DNA from: Fistularia commersonii
Taxonomy: Eukaryota > Chordata > Actinopteri > Syngnathiformes > Fistulariidae
Direction of reading: 5' to 3'
Length of the DNA stretch: 64,000 bases
Assembly (NCBI GenBank): GCA_037954325.1
Contig: JBBMNZ010000030.1
Coordinates: 4,735,001 to 4,799,000 of the forward strand
The position numbers and the translations under genes were made by a program. Positions 1-12,300 of this stretch are shown here, piece after piece (the stretch's first letter is position 1; every line of letters starts with the position of its first letter). A model generated the notes under the pieces. The model did not search any database, was not told the DNA's origin, and saw nothing but the letters and a program-made list of their open reading frames with translations.

Positions 1-2598
1 GTTTTGATCCATGCGATTACATATAGCATTCCACTTTTTTAATCTGCAATTACTCCTCTCTTTGTCCCCCTAATTGGGATGGTTGAGTAGCATTGCATGT
101 GAATGAGAATATCAGGGAAAGAGTCTAGTGCAGAAATGCGCCGTCGTCATCATCATCATCCATCATTTGATGTATTCTTGTCATAGTGATTAAAATCAGG
201 AGTTTTTCCTCTTTTCTGTTTGCCATTGATCAGTCTCTCCATTTGTTTAACGTGATGGCCAGATTGACAGCAAAGTAATTTATCTGTCTGTGCTGAGTGA
301 CAGGCCATAAAAGACCAACATCCCATGTTCGCAATCTAACTCTGGATAATTTCCAGTTCGCCACCAATCAAGAACTCCCACGCCGTAATGGAAGTTTGAA
401 AAGTGCTGCGCCGAAACATCGGATTCCGCCACGAGATACGCAGTCGGATGTTTGACGTGATTACTTTCTGCCTTTCAAAACGGCAAAGTTGTCCCTCTGA
501 CTTTTCGAGAAATATGCGCTTGTCACGCCTACACATCTACGAAATGACAATGACTTTTCACTCATTACAATCCAAGCAAGGCAATTTAAAAAAAAATAAA
601 ATAAAAAAACTTTACCTACGGTATTGTGAGGACAGAATTCCATTTGTGAGAGTTTATTGTCAGTGCAGCTTAAGATAAAAAGCGGGACTTTTAGAGACAG
701 TTGTTTCTCATCGGACTGTGCGGATGGGCATCCCAAACTGGTTTTAGTGCCGTATAATGAATAATGATACCATGAAGGGCTCCATTCAAACAGGAAGTTT
801 GAAACTTACCGAACTGATAACGAGCCAATGCCAGATGCTCCCCGCTCTGCAAACAAATCACTGTTGATAATGGGAAGGCACAGCCCATGTGGGTGTTTTT
901 CGTGTCCAAAAAAAAGCTGCATCTGAGGTGCACGTTGTGCAGGAGTTGTCACAGGATTTATTGGATCTTGGTTTGTTTGTGTTTTTATTTATTTTTTTCT
1001 TTCAGGAAAGACTTTTTTTTTTTTTTTTGTTTTGAGAACATTCAAAATTCTCCCCTATCTCATTTTGCCTGCGCTGTAAATCCTAAATTGCATCAAAAGA
1101 GCAAAACTTGAAAGACCGTTTGTACGGCATCCTCCCGAAGCATCGAGAGAAACACAGGTGCAAAGGGTCAGCGCTAGTTTTCTCTGGAGATTCCCTTGAG
1201 GGCAAATGTTGCTATGATGGAATGGAGTGGCAACAGAACAGACAGGGGGACTGCTGTGGGCCCGCGGCACTCAATCATTCTCCCGGTCCTACAAAAGAGC
1301 TGCATATCACCCACTCCCACCAGAATACCACCAGTGGTATGTCCACCCAGGTACCTAAATTCCTTTGTCCCAATTCTGTGTCCTTCTATACTTATTTGGA
1401 AATGAATACATTCTGGATTGATTGCCCGTAAAAAGAGTGTTTGTTTTTAAATGTATTTATTTGTGCTGCATGAATTACACTTATCAGCTGCGGAATGATG
1501 CAGAAAGGAGTTATCCTGTTAGTTGGTATTTGAGGTCATACTGCCGACCTTTGCAAAGTAGGACATAACTCAATCCTGTCGTCTCTACCTTGAAGTCCAA
1601 GGGGGCACTTTCTGTGCGAGCGCGTACATTTGTGCACGTATCGGATCCAAAGGCGGGGCGTAGCCCCCCTGTCGATCCAGGTGATGGTCTGTTTACAGAG
1701 CCGCACCTCTTTTCATCCAAGATTATGAGATATACCCCTGACGATGGGATTAAATTGACACAAGGCTTCATGAGAATCCCAACAACGGACCAATGGCGTT
1801 CACCCCGGGCAACCACAGTAAAACAATTGAATAAATAGCGCTGCCCGTCTTTAGGAGATTAGTATCCGAGATGAGGATTTGTGTCGAGGTGAATTCGACT
1901 AAATCCAGGTACTGCAGCTCCAGATATCTGCCCACTACCGCTTCCCTCGTGGGATTACGCTTGACCCCGATGTCTTACCCTGCGGGCAGGCAGCCCGTCG
2001 GGCGGCTGCACCAGTCTGCTTTTTTTTTTCAGGCTCTGCCTCCGGTGAGCCCTTCAACCAGGCGCTGACCACCCGACGAGCACTGTGAGCTCCGCTCCAA
2101 GTCTCGGGGAAGATGCCCCGATCGCCCTTTTCTGGGCACATCGCCATGCTGCCCAACCTGCCCGGTTCATCTGACAGGTTTCTAGATGTGAATAATGGGG
2201 AGTCGGCGTTCTAAAATCTTGACTTTGATTCTCCGGAATGGACTCCAGACCAGAATAGAGTAGAACTTTTCACTTTTGTGCAAGCTTTGCTGAGAGGGGG
2301 GAAAAGTGGTGAACCGATGAGCGGCCCGCGGTGCCTTTCACTCACACAAGTTTAAGAAAAGCGACTCGTACAAGGTTTTGATGTGACAGGGTTTTGATGT
2401 GTTTTGATTTTAGATGTGACACGGTTTATCTTTTTGTGTCGGCGAGCGGGCTCACTGTGACAACCCTATCAATGAAATTTGCTCAGTTGGTCCTTCCATA
2501 TGCGAATGGACCATTACAAAGATCAAACACCTTTTCGTGTTACGCATTTGTAATAAGATATATTGTCACCCTCTACTGTGCTTTCCCCTCACTTCTTA

Positions 2599-2600
<2 letters not shown>
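1..2600. other. Unique non-coding DNA, no gene recognised
   Basis: Contains a short (ATC)n stretch near 139-161, a T16 run at 1013-1028 and a GC-richer part at about 1560-2160. Open frames of up to about 100 codons lie on both strands at 1511-1838 but overlap each other and resemble no family I know. I see no repeat termini or RNA gene. Confidence 0.6.

Positions 2601-2652
<52 letters not shown>
2601..2652. repeat. (AC)26 microsatellite
   Basis: Uninterrupted AC dinucleotides, a 52-base perfect tract likely to vary in length between individuals. The poly-Thr-His reading frame through it is an artefact of the repeat. Confidence 0.97.
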
Positions 2653-2656
<4 letters not shown>

Positions 2657-2744
2657 CATCAACCCCAGCCAAGTGTTCTATTCACATCCTTGTTTCCAGA
2701 TAGCTAGTATTCAATCATTTTGATTAAAAGACTGATTTTGTCCT

Positions 2745-2975
2745 CAAACCGGGCCGGAGACGGAAACCCCATCAGCCAATGACATTTGAGGATTCATATA
2801 TTTTCATAAACTTTTAACAATGTCAGTGGGACATGTCGTCAATCTCAGCCTCAGAATGGCAAAGGCACTCAATCTTTCTTTGGCTTATGACAGAGCATTT
2901 GAATATGAGCATTGGATTATTAATGTGACAATTCATAGGGGAGGCATCACTGGGAGATCCAGAAGGAAAAGGTTT
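2745..2975. promoter_or_regulatory. Conserved-element-like unique block
   Basis: AT-rich, repeat-free DNA with a SOX-like AACAAT near 2817 and a homeodomain-like ATTATTAAT near 2916, followed by low-complexity T runs. The call rests on motif content and absence of repeats only; no alignment was possible. Confidence 0.25.
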
Positions 2976-3125
2976 TTTTTTTTTTTTAGTTTTTTTTTTA
3001 ATATAAAGGACAAAACATATTAGGATGCTAACTATGTAGATTTAGGGCGGTGCTGTTTTTTCTTGAGCAAATGTGATGTGTACAGAAATTGAAAAAAGAC
3101 AGGATCGACGATATCGCTTCCTTGA

Positions 3126-3440
3126 CCATTCATTCATTCTTTATCTATCAGGCTTATGCTGCAGTGTAGGATTGCAAAAGGGACATGAGGCCGTCCCAGC
3201 TGTTGTTAGGCGAGAGGTTTGGTTCACCCCAAGTCCACGTGTAGAGACGTGCTACCGTTCACTCACTCATTCACACGTCTGAGAAATTTAGAATCTCCGG
3301 TCCTGCAGGCTTTCGGGACATGTAGACTCCAAGCCAAACGCACCCCCACCTTTCAGGAAGAACTCAGAGCTGTGAGGTGGAAGCAGCAATTGCTGCGCCA
3401 ACCTGCCAGAATACAGAAGTCATTTACTTCAAGAGAGGAA
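3126..3440 (+). repeat. Dispersed fish repeat, family B (plus orientation)
   Basis: Begins with the diagnostic ATTCATTC...TATCTATC head, continues with CCCAGCTGTTGTTAGGCGAG, then CACTCACTCATTCACACGTC and a degraded tail at 3290-3415. The same order of segments recurs in at least ten other places in this window in both orientations. This repeat is abundant in percomorph genomes; I do not assign it to a class. Confidence 0.75.
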
Positions 3441-6400
3441 ATTTCACAGCTGTTTCATACATTTCAACTAAGATCTTCAGTTTTGTTCCATATCAAGTTC
3501 TTTTTTTTTTTTTTCTTTGCTCTCCCTGTCATTTTTTTTTTGTTTCGTTAGGATCTGTTACTGTTCCCAGTGACTGACCGCATTGCGGCTCCATATGGCT
3601 TTTGAAAATAGTTAAGGAGTATTTACGGTAATTAAAATGTATTTCATTTTGGTTTGGTCATTTTTAAAATGTAATTTTAAATTTGGATTATTTTGGATTA
3701 TCATTATGGTGATCTTGTAACATCTAAATAATGCGTGTTAAAATATTTTGTCGCTTTTCATAAGTGACTCCACGCGCCAGTAAAACGATGACAGCACACA
3801 GAGGGAGGACGGAATTTTTGGTTTGCAGCCAGTGGATAATTTAAATTCATCTTTCTTTTATATGTATAAATACAAGAAGGACTCAGATATTGAGCATTTT
3901 GCATAAAAGTAACCTTCGACCCAACTTTTTTTTTTTTTTTTTTTGAAGTTCAAAAAGTTTTGTTGCATGCAGAAATGTAATTTCATTTTCTCTGCAGTTG
4001 TTCATTGATTAAAAAAAATGCAACACATTTTGTTCATACATAGCATAAAGGCAAAAAAAAAAAAAAAAAATTATATGTCGTGTTAATTCATTTTAAATTT
4101 CAAAAGGCTTGTGTGGGGAAATGGGTCCGGATCTCCAAAAGTAGCGTACGAGGTCAGTGCAGGAGGCAAACCCAGCAAAGGACAGGGATGAAGCGCACTT
4201 GCCAGAGAGGTTCGGACCGAGAGGCACCAAACGTAATATCAATGTTTGTATTGATGATTTCCTGAAGTCGCTTTAAAGGACGCTACATTTCTGGAAGCCG
4301 AGGTTGCTAGTTTAGGTTAAAAACAAAGGATGGGTTTTCAGAAGAGGAAGTTTTTGTGTGGAATGTGCGACCCAGGCCGAATCGTGGGTAGACGCACTGG
4401 ATGGGCGCTGACATTGACACCGTTGTAAGTCGTTTTTTGAGGTTGATCTGTGAACAACATTGGTAGAATCAGCTATTATTCCTCAGCGGAGTGAAATTCT
4501 CGAGCCACCTTAACCCAGCCTGTAAAATGCTGCTAATGGGAGAATTCATCAAACTGTCTTCAATTAATTTGATTTGTCAGGAGGCCTCGGTGATGCGTGA
4601 GTAAAGCGTGAATCCTTTTCACGCTGCGCGCATGTTTTGCGCGGACTGTCATAATTTTCATTTATGGTCAATTTATGAAGTTTTTTTTTTTTTTTTTTTT
4701 TTTTTGCTCGAAAGGAATTTGATTTCAGAAGCAGCTTCAGTTAAAATCATCAAGGGACCACTTATGCTCCCACTTTGCTTTGTTTTTTAAAGCGAGCTCA
4801 ATCAAATGCATTGACGTAGAAGACACAAAATATTTAATCCAACAGAGGATATCACCAGACCAGTAAATATGAATGAATGAATCTATATGATCTATTGTTA
4901 AAATCTAGGACTGGAGCAAGAAGCAAAATAGAAACACTTTTTCTGCCTAGATGAAAACGAACTTTATAACACTTTTTTTTTTTATTTTGCATTTATTTCA
5001 CTCTGCTTTTAGACTCGAGTTACGTGTAAAAGTGTGTTATCTCCGTATACGGTTGAGAAAAGAGGCAGTTTTGGTTTATTGCGATAAAGGCAATTTGAAA
5101 AACATCCGTTTCCCGAGTTGAGACGCTTTGGTTTTTTTTTTTTTTTTTTTTTTTTTTTCTTCTGCACTGTATTCAGACTGAGCTCATCAAATATTTCAGC
5201 CTTGACACGGAGAACGTTAGGATGGCGAGGAGGACTGCGGCGCAGACACAGACACAATGATTCACAGTTCAAGGGTGTTTAATGAAACACAAGACAATTG
5301 AGGTGAATGATGAGCAGACGTGCGTCGGGGAGGGAGAGTCTGGAAGCACGGAGAAAAACACAATAAGTTCGCCGGAAAGGGGGGGCAGGAAGGAAAAAAA
5401 AAAAATTCTTCTGAATGCAGAGCAGGTGAGAGCTTGTGACTACCACTCGCAGACGAGGATGAGGCGCAGAATGAGCGAAGAAGCGTGCGTCCTGTCAGAC
5501 TGATGAACAGACAGCAGCCGGCATCGCACAGGTGATGCAGAGGAACAGGATGATACCCAAATATGGAAGAGCTTCCTTTCTAACACACACACAGTGCATT
5601 GAACAACAACAACAGGGAAATGGATGGATTCAATGTGAAATATCTCGAAAACCTGGTCAAAAATAGAAAACACGTAGGCATGGATGGATAAGTGATGACA
5701 CTTGGACTTAAACAATCTCATCAATTTTAAATCCTCAGCATCCTTCACTCACAGCTGCATTTGTTTGGGATAAACAGTTGAATCGGTTCCGCGTTTGACT
5801 AGAGGGCGAGCGGATTCATTACAGACAGCTCCTTTCCCACACCGGGGGGAATCGGAGGCGAGAGGAAGGACTATTTTTTTGCGGCGGCGAGGAGATGAGT
5901 GCCGCTGAAGTACCGGGTGCTGCAAATGAGTCGGCGATGGTAGGTGCCGCAATAATCGCACTTCGGATTTAAAAGAAAAGGGAAAAAAAATGGCTTTGTC
6001 CCCCCGCGCCCCTGCTCCCTTTCCGCTTCCTTTGTCCTCTCTTTTTTTTTTTTTCCCATATATTGCAGTTTCCTTGTCATAAGAATGAATTGGATTTGTC
6101 CCCTTAAGTGCAAACAACAATAGACAGAGGAGGAACCTTCAGGAAAACAAATCGCCACCTCCTGTCCCTTTTGGGGGATTCGTGTGAGACTGTGCACGTG
6201 TGCGCACGCACGAGTATCGCTGATGAGGCTGAGGGGGGCAGATGAGGAAGAGGCCTATGCCAAAGAAGTACCAAGCACCATTTATTAACATGCCAACCTC
6301 TCAGTGACTGTTGAACCAGCCAGAAATCCAGACAAAGGGCAATAATAATGACAATGATCAGTAGCCCTGCGGTGCGACGACGACGTCTGCTGTCCGCAGC

Positions 6401-6583
6401 AGCGCCAGATGCCTCTTATTAGAAATCACACAAAGCAATAGTCCGCCAGTAATGCGATGTATGCAACAGCACGTGTCATCAAAACATCTTATTACAGCAC
6501 AAACTGCGCAGTAACAAGGAGTCGGCAGGTCAAATTCTTTCGTGCTCATTAAAAATGCTGATTGTTGTATAAAAATATATATA
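3441..6583. other. AT-rich non-coding DNA with long homopolymers
   Basis: No gene or transposon termini recognised. It holds long T runs at 3927-3944, 4681-4705 (T25) and 5132-5158 (T27) and an A18 run at 4053-4070. Several short open frames run through these homopolymers and have no coding character. Purine- and CG-richer DNA lies at 5280-5480 and 5800-6030. Confidence 0.6.
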
Positions 6584-6728
6584 AATATTCATTCATTCAT
6601 TATCTATAGCACTTATCCCGCGCTCAGTGTCGGGGGGTGCTGGAGCCTAACGCTGCTGTAATTGGGTAAGAGGCGCCGGTCGGTCACAGGGACGCTCGTA
6701 TAAACACGCGACCGTTCGCCGTCTCGTG
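6584..6728 (+). repeat. Family B repeat, 5' part (interrupted by a LINE)
   Basis: Starts with ATTCATTCATTATCTATAGC and GGGGGTGCTGGAGCCTAACG, the clearest head of family B in the window. The rest of the unit resumes at about 7290 after an inserted LINE 3' end, so the two parts were once contiguous. Confidence 0.75.
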
Positions 6729-7288
6729 CGCGTTATATACGTCCGTTGTCTCCGGTGTCATCTTTTTTGCGGCTGTGTGTTGGGGGAGCGGCACCGGAGC
6801 CAGAAACTCCTACAGACTAGACAGGGTCATTAGGGGAGCTGGCTCCGTGATTGGTCTCGGGATGGAGAACTTTAAGACCGCGGTGGAAAGGAGGACGCTT
6901 AAGAAACCGTCGTCCATCACGGACAACCCGGACCTCCGCCTCGCACCGGATAGACAGCGGAGCAGTTTCTCCGGCAGACTGTTACAGAAAGAGTCGAACA
7001 GAAAGATACAGGAAGTCTTTCCTACCTCATGCCATACATGCCATAACCCAATACAATAACTCAGTTACTACGCTACTTCACATTGCTACTTCGCTAATTA
7101 TTCTGATTATTTATTCCTGTATATGGGTTGAATACGGAGAGACATTTTTTTAGGTTATACTATATACTTTTACACGTCAGAGTATATTTATTTTATTTAT
7201 TTTTTACTTTTATTTTTAGCTTGTCCTTGTATTTCTTGCTGCTTCTGCTGAACAATTTCACAATCACGGGATCACTGAAGTACGTCTC
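6729..7288 (+). mobile_element. L2/Rex1-like LINE, 3' end of the reverse-transcriptase ORF and 3' UTR
   Basis: The plus-strand frame at 6775-7059 contains RLDRVIRGAGSVIGL, then VERRTLKK, RSSFSGRLLQK and a degraded end at VFPTSCHTC. These correspond to the conserved C-terminal tail of fish L2/Rex1-type LINE ORF2 proteins (R-L-N...S-V-G, E-R-R, S-F-S-x-R-L, R-S-F-L-P). The 3' UTR ends in a GGGATCA-TGAAGTA motif resembling the GGGATCAATAAAGTA end of this group. The element is 5'-truncated, as is usual for LINEs, and inserted into a family B repeat. No functional protein is expected. Confidence 0.65.
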
Positions 7289-7455
7289 GTCTTATATGTG
7301 ACGGTTCACTCCCTCATTCACACGTCATCTAAAGACGTTTAGCCGTTTATGCTTTAGTTCATACATTTAGCCAATTTAACTCACTACATGTTTTTGGACT
7401 GTGGGAGGAAACCGGAGGGAGTGAGGCGGAAGTGCTAAACACTGTGCCGCCAGCA
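7289..7455 (+). repeat. Family B repeat, 3' part after LINE insertion
   Basis: Resumes with GGTTCACTCCCTCATTCACA, TTTTTGGACTGTGGGAGGAA and the GTGCTAAACACTGTGCCGCC end. Together with 6584-6728 it reconstructs one family B unit split by about 560 bp. Confidence 0.75.
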
Positions 7456-8859
7456 AATGTTTAAGGGATCATTTTAATGATAAACACTAAAAATGTCAGT
7501 GATCCATAACCAGCTGCCTCTCCCTCAACCCCCCCACACCCCGATTCGGCACTTTAAATTTCACCTTACATCTCCTTTGGACTTGATGAATCTCACTCGG
7601 TCCCATGATGTAGTTCCAGCCCCCCCGACACTCGGGACGTTTGTCACGCAATCGCATCGTAATTTACCGTCCCCCGAGCCCACATTGGCCACCCATCAAT
7701 TTTGGCGTAATTAGCCATTATTCTGTTTTTGTTTTGTCATTTCTGATTCTGTGACTCAGCACTTTTTTTTTTCCCCCCAGACAAATGCGGGGCCGTCTCT
7801 CCGTGCTTCTTCAGGATTTACTCATCCATGCAGCGGAGGAAGCCCTGAGCCTCGGTCGTGTCGCTCACGTTCACGGCTTCAGCCACGCCAGTGAAAATGC
7901 TAATAACAACATACCTATCGGCTTTTAAAGGGCCCTCGGGTATAAATGACTCACTCTTTGCATTGATAAGTTCTTACTTAAATACATTGAGGATCGAAGG
8001 ATCGTTTAGCGTTGACAAGACGAAGGAGTCGCCCGGTGACTTATTAAAAACGAATGTCGGAATTGGGCTCATCTCATAAAATCGTTACATTCACATTTTA
8101 GTTTCTTACTTGCAACCCGCTTAATAAATGCGAGGGGAAGTTCACCGGAGAGTTCTTTGCGGGCGGGTAAATTGATCAGAGAGACTCTCGAAACCTCGGC
8201 GGATTTTAACTTCTAACAATCATCGATCAGCGGCGGAATACTGGAACCAGAGCCGGCTCGGAATAATCTGATAAATCGAAGAGGAGGGGGGACTGGAAGA
8301 AAGTATTAAAAGAAAAAAAAAAAGAAAAAAAAGAAAGAAAGAGGACAGTTTGATGGAGATAATAAAGAAAGAAGTCGCTTGGAAATATGCTCGCAGACGC
8401 GACTTGTGACATTCTCCGGAATCAGTCGTTTTCATGCAGTATCCATATCCCTGTCCTCTGTAAAGGGGAAAAAGCTCAGAGCTAATTCTTACATAATAGC
8501 TCCGTTGACAACAATATTTCAGCCTCCGCACATGACCGGCGGAGGGCCACCGCAGGCATTCACGCCACCAGAATGTCCCTTTTATACCCAAATGTAATTA
8601 ATTGCCGAGGAAGGGGAAGACACAAAGACAAAATGGCTCTGTTTAATTGGCTTGACCGAACATTTTCATTACCGAGGGGTTGTATCTCTCTCCCCGACAG
8701 TTCCAAAGACCAAACTTGGTCATTTGAGAAGTGACTGTCCCTATTGTTCATTTTCTACGTGAGCACAGTGAAAAGGCCTGGACGCACAAATACTTTATCT
8801 TTTGTCGTAAAGGTTAGAATAATGTGACGCACCTTCGGGTTATTTCTGGCCCTCCCTCC

Positions 8860-8861
<2 letters not shown>
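7456..8861. other. Non-coding DNA with a long purine tract
   Basis: No gene recognised. At 8278-8345 the plus strand is almost entirely purine (G/A), a sequence able to form triplex DNA. Open frames across it are low-complexity. Confidence 0.55.

Positions 8862-8891
<30 letters not shown>
8862..8891. repeat. (CT)15 microsatellite
   Basis: Thirty bases of perfect CT dinucleotide flanked by CCCTCCCTCCCG on the left. Confidence 0.97.
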
Positions 8892-8893
<2 letters not shown>

Positions 8894-8929
8894 GTGAAGT
8901 AATTGAAGAAAGTTTTCGATTTTTAGCAA

Positions 8930-9560
8930 ATTAATTTTTTTTTCAGCCTCGTAAATTTCCCGAGGAGAGAATCGATAAAACGCCGCAAAAACACGGGAGT
9001 GCGGCATCCCTGCCAGGTTTCCGCGGCACCGTCGGAACCATAAAAGCTAAATTGATTCGGACTAATTTGTACACATTAGGACGCCGCTAATAAGTCACCC
9101 GCTGTTCCTGTCACCGTAATTCACCGGTGTCAGGTGTCATCGCGTCGGGTTGGCTGAATATGCAAGAAGTTTCAGCGGCTTTAAAAAGCTGGCGTTTTGT
9201 CTTTCTGCATATGCTCTGAGCTTTATCAGCGTTTAATTCGGGCAGCAGAGGAGCCCGGCGAATCCGCATTTCCCGGGGCGCCCCGAGGGAATTTAGCATT
9301 TCATTTGCCGCCGCGTTTTACAGCTGCCTCTCAGATTTACCTGTGGTTATGAGCGAATGTGCCGCGCCGCCACTGTAAGCCTTATCCCAGCAATAAACTG
9401 TGTGTTCATGCAAATTCGGAGCCATTCAATGGTGATTATGATAAGTGCAGTAATCTCCTTATCTCATCACCGTCTCTCCGGTTACTGAAATTTGCGATGA
9501 GATGCATCAAAGCAAAACCGCAACTAACGCCGCAGCCCCCCCTCCCCCCCCTTACGTTTC
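8930..9560. promoter_or_regulatory. Conserved-element-like block with an octamer site
   Basis: Repeat-free DNA with a perfect POU octamer ATGCAAAT at 9408-9415, several homeodomain-like cores (AAATTAAT near 8930, TTTAATT near 9231) and a GATAAG near 9440. This mixture is typical of developmental enhancers, but conservation has not been tested. Confidence 0.3.
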
Positions 9561-10031
9561 CCTTTCCTCGTGCCGATGGTGTGGAACTGCGCCGCAGCTA
9601 CATCCATCAGAAAGTTGGAATCCGCTCAGAGTGCTCACCGGGGCCAGTCTTCGTGTCGCAGGTGCAGAAGAAACGTGTAAGCTTTGTTTCACGCTTGACT
9701 TCTACCTCCACGCGGCCTCAATGCTGAGACCTATTTAAATGGTTCCTTTGCCTCTTTTCACGGGTATGAAAGTATGCGTTTGTCACACCCAGGCAAATAA
9801 TCAGTAGCCGCATGGACGACAGCAGCGTGACAGTTGACTCTAAACTACACCATTATGTTGATGATAGCATGACTTGTTGGTAAAATATTCCGTTTCTATT
9901 CCTGGTGCATACGCAGTGTAACCCGGTAATTAATGAGTCACGACTAGTTCCATATAATGCAACCAACGACCATTACGCGTGAGGTACAAATCCTGAATCC
10001 AATTTCCACCCCGCCGTCTTTTAAAGACATA
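9561..10031. other. Unique non-coding DNA
   Basis: No repeat or gene recognised. A plus-strand frame at 9359-9727 extends into this interval but has no similarity I can name and overlaps the enhancer-like block. Confidence 0.5.
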
Positions 10032-10280
10032 TACAGTGGAATCTTGACTTATGAGTGCATTTACTTATGAGTTTCAGTCAGTTTTTTTGCTTTGGGATAA
10101 GAGCCGGGATCTGTGGGTGGAGTAAGTGGGATGAGCGTTTGACGCCGACGTGTCCGCGAAGCGCTGAAAAACGGTCGGACGCGCCGCCCGCCAATAGGTG
10201 GCCCAGGGAAAATCGTCAAAAAGACATGAGCGATGTGTCCACAAATGTTTGTGAGGTACCGTGACCGAGAGCATTATCTG
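10032..10280 (+). mobile_element. Possible Tigger/mariner-type transposon end
   Basis: After a TA, the sequence CAGTGGAATCTTGACTTATG followed by a second TTACTTATGAGTTT resembles the subterminal repeats of Tigger-like DNA transposons (CAGTGG...CTCGACTTACGAG type). No matching right end was found within 500 bp, so it would be a one-ended fragment with an uncertain limit. Confidence 0.35.
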
Positions 10281-11259
10281 TGAGAAGGCACAACTCTTTT
10301 AGGGGGATTTGGTGCGCCGGACGCATGCAGAAGAGTCATTGAGAGCAGGGCAGGAAGGGTTTGAACGTTGAAAAAATTGTGACCGGCATTCACTCCAATT
10401 TAGCAATAAAGTAGTTTACGGGTTGAATTTAGCAATGCATTGTAGCATTTAGTGTGTAGCGAGTGACCGAAGTTAAGCGATAGAGAATAAAATTAAAATC
10501 TCCCCCAACCTCTTTTACCACCGGCATCTTTGTCTAACCAGTTTTTTTCTTTATATTCTCTTTTACTATGTATAATTATTTTTTTTTAGACGTTATTGTT
10601 CTTCATAAAGTACAACTTCCTTATTAAAAACACATAACAAAACAGGGGGGTGTTGGGGGCCGAAAGAATTAATTGCATTTCATTTCATATTAAGGGTGAA
10701 ATTTAAATTTGATATACTAGCAAATTGAATTACAGGCTCGTGATATCGTCATATATCTGATCCAAGAATTTGAAGGTAAAAGCATTACAGTAACTCTTTG
10801 CAGCACAGTAGACGCCCATCAGAATCCGGCACCGCTCGCAAACTGTCAGACAATCTCACATATTCCACCGACTCGAAACACCGGCGCCGTTTGCGTCGAT
10901 GCATAAACTTCCCATAAACTCATTCAGCCCAAAATGCAAAGTGGCGTTTTCAAACTCGGGCCTCATTTTTAACGGTAGCATTCACCCGGTCATATTCCGA
11001 GGAACGGGAAAGTTTAGCACGTGTCCTCCGGTGCCGCTTGTGTCGAAAATGCTGTTGAACTCCGGTCGGGCACAGTGTGTTTGCGTGTCTGCGGTGCATT
11101 TCATTAATACAATTAAAAACAGATTACACCACGTCTTAATTTAGCTCTCGCTCGTGGCAACGGCGGCCTTACTCAGGTTCAGGTCAGCGGAGAGCGCTGC
11201 TTACATGCCGGTGTCGTCTTCTTTGGGGGAGGAGGGGAGTACAGCGTAAGTTACAACTG
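10281..11259. other. Unique non-coding DNA
   Basis: Mixed AT-rich (10,500-10,760) and GC-richer (10,800-11,250) DNA without a recognisable gene, repeat terminus or RNA. Confidence 0.5.
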
Positions 11260-11815
11260 CAGATAATTGGAGAAAAACTTTAATCGCAATGGATGCTAAT
11301 TATATTGGAAGGCACAGCGGTCCCGCTCTTGTTACAATACCTTGTGTTATTTGCCAGTGAGGCACTCAATACTGAGTCTGTGACCTTGCAATAAATCACA
11401 CCTTTCCCTCAACGTATGACCAGATATCTGTTATATCATCTGTGCAAGGACATTGGCATACAGTATACAATGGCGGCAGAGTGGCAGGTGCAATAAATAT
11501 TACTTAAGGACTCAACATGTCACCTGTAAATACCCATAAATGCCATTACCTCACTTCATAGCATGTAGCCATAAACAAGTGATGAATAGAGTCTTCCCGT
11601 GCATCAGTACAACAGGTTTCTAAGAGGCCATTGATTTTGGATTTGAGTGTTTGTTAACATTGAGCACTTAAAGCAACTTGCTGACAGTAAAGCAAACACT
11701 CCCACAAAGGCTATTAGCAACCTGTTAATGCGCTCGACACCTTTTTCCCGTAAGACAAGGTCAAATATTCTCAGTTCTGCGATGTGTCACAAACAGTTTG
11801 GGATTACATAAATTA
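11260..11815. promoter_or_regulatory. Strong conserved-element-like block 1
   Basis: Over 500 bases free of simple repeats and transposon signatures, with low CpG and many short regulatory cores: TAATTA at 11297-11302, FOX-like GTAAATA at 11526-11532, TGTTTGTTAAC near 11648 and CAATAAAT twice. By eye this is one of the two most enhancer-like stretches in the window. Confidence 0.35.
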
Positions 11816-11865
11816 AAGAGAAAAAAAAAAACGTAGTGGGATGGGGGAAAAATGGAAAAGTTTTG

Positions 11866-12300
11866 TTGTTAATTATGCCACATAATTCAATTTTGATTAA
11901 TAATTAATGTCTCCGTTCCTAACTAAATATCTATAATTAATCAACAAGTCATGGCAAGAGAGTAGGCTAATTGGTTTGAAAACAGAAACCTGAATACTTA
12001 ATTCATAGAGGAGGTTGACATCGCTAATTGCGGGAGTAATCAAAGCTCCACCCTCTGGGATTTGACAAAGAGATTGTTAAATGGAGGTTAGCGTGATCCT
12101 TCCGAACATTATCATGACAACTACATCTACATCCAGATGAGGATCACTGGTGACACAAACGGTAAATGGCAAGGGCCTTGCCGAATTAGACCGTCTGAGC
12201 GATCAGCTCTGCCTCCCCGATTGAATCATTGAAGGCGTTTTAACTTGAGGCCAACTTGCAACTCTCCTTTGCAACTTACCATTGCAGCAATGTCCGGGTC
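11866..12300. promoter_or_regulatory. Strong conserved-element-like block 2, homeodomain-site rich
   Basis: TTAATTATGC at 11869-11878 is followed by two more TAATTA cores within about 70 bases, TAATTG near 12025 and a TCF/LEF-like ATCAAAG near 12039. Density of TAAT cores is the highest seen in the window. Enhancer function is inference. Confidence 0.35.

Noticed and set aside
1511..1838. Overlapping 101- and 82-codon frames on opposite strands
   Set aside because: Neither resembles a protein; mutual overlap is expected in GC-rich non-coding DNA.
2020..2052. Acceptor-like T10-CAG followed by a GTGAGC donor-like site
   Set aside because: The exon between them would be about 13 bases and no reading frame or partner exon supports it.
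5749..6197. Two overlapping minus-strand frames of over 100 codons
   Set aside because: Both cross A/T homopolymers and share no codon pattern with a known family.
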